Origin: Anaerolineae bacterium
GTDB lineage: Bacteria > Chloroflexota > Anaerolineae > JAAYZQ01
DNA: 13,121 nucleotides
Direction of reading: 5' to 3'
Assembly: GCA_016929795.1 (NCBI GenBank)
Contig: JAFGIA010000451.1
Location: 1 to 13,121, forward strand
The position numbers were made by a program, and so were the translations under genes. Positions 13,081-13,121 of this stretch are shown piece after piece. The notes under the pieces were generated by a model that did no database searches, was not told where the DNA came from, and was given only the letters and a program-made list of their open reading frames with translations. The first letter of the stretch is position 1, and every line of letters starts with the position of its first letter.

Positions 13081-13121
13081 ATGGAACTTCCGGACCTCCT
13101 GCGACATCATCGCCGTCAAAC
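13081..13121 (+). CDS. Possible start of another gene, cut by the window edge
   Basis: An ATG at 13081 opens a frame beginning MELPDLLRHHRRQ before the sequence ends. This resembles the first residues of helix-turn-helix (XRE-type) regulators, whose first helix often reads LLRxxRRxxGLTQ. Only 13 codons are visible and the ribosome-binding site is weak, so this is a guess. The gap before it (13005-13080) shows no clear terminator. Confidence 0.25.
   Translation, partial: MELPDLLRHHRRQ

Noticed and set aside
11385..13082. A 565-codon open frame on the minus strand covering the whole synthetase-like gene
   Set aside because: It is a mirror of the plus-strand gene caused by GC-rich codon use. 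Its translation is Gly/Asp/Val-rich with no recognisable domain, whereas the plus frame aligns with ProRS domains and has a good ribosome-binding site.
1..13121. A defence island, mobile element or CRISPR system
   Set aside because: The Xer protein is a chromosomal-type recombinase. There are no arrays, att-like repeats, transposases, or toxin or restriction genes; the other genes are housekeeping or metabolic.

Overview
This 13.1 kb window is an ordinary-looking, gene-dense, high-GC bacterial chromosome segment with ten complete protein genes and one or two clipped at the edges. I see no rRNA, tRNA, CRISPR array, transposase or phage gene. The best guess at the source is a member of the Chloroflexota. 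The pointers are a membrane-anchored protein with a long Thr-Pro linker, a B12/radical SAM protein of the Ta0216 type, and a short dispersed repeat of the GTCATTGCGAGCG type. This is inference from style, not proof. The + strand is about twice as rich in C as in G both where genes run right and where they run left, so the skew probably reflects replication.

Left part (1-5451), all on the minus strand. From right to left it holds a tyrosine recombinase (Xer type), a PH/SHOCT membrane protein and a trimeric-type purine nucleoside phosphorylase. These form one run closed by a clear intrinsic terminator (2712-2739). Next come a membrane-anchored Thr/Pro-linker protein with an Ig-like domain and the lipid II flippase murJ, 16 bp apart. 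Last is the first 64 codons of an unknown gene with its own near-consensus promoter (224-252). A potential G-quadruplex sits at the end of murJ.

Middle part (5452-9385), also minus. A MoxR-type AAA+ ATPase is followed by a B12-binding/radical SAM protein and a PfkB-family sugar or nucleoside kinase whose TTG start overlaps the radical SAM stop. They look like one operon driven from an extended -10 promoter at 9452-9460. The 324-bp gap after the kinase holds two adjacent perfect hairpins, an 8-bp direct repeat and the recombinase promoter.

Right part (9386-13121), plus strand. A divergent promoter (TTGACA, 17 bp, TATAGT; 9595-9623) is followed by a leader with a hairpin and then an intrinsic terminator, all ahead of a Pit-type phosphate transporter. 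This looks like attenuation or a terminated small RNA. The transporter is followed by its usual DUF47/PhoU-like partner, then by an unusual prolyl-tRNA synthetase-like protein. That protein keeps the editing insertion and anticodon-binding domain, but its aminoacylation motifs 2 and 3 are badly degraded.

The two signals most worth following are the phosphate-transporter leader and the synthetase-like protein in the same apparent operon. The MoxR/radical SAM/PfkB set has no function I can assign.
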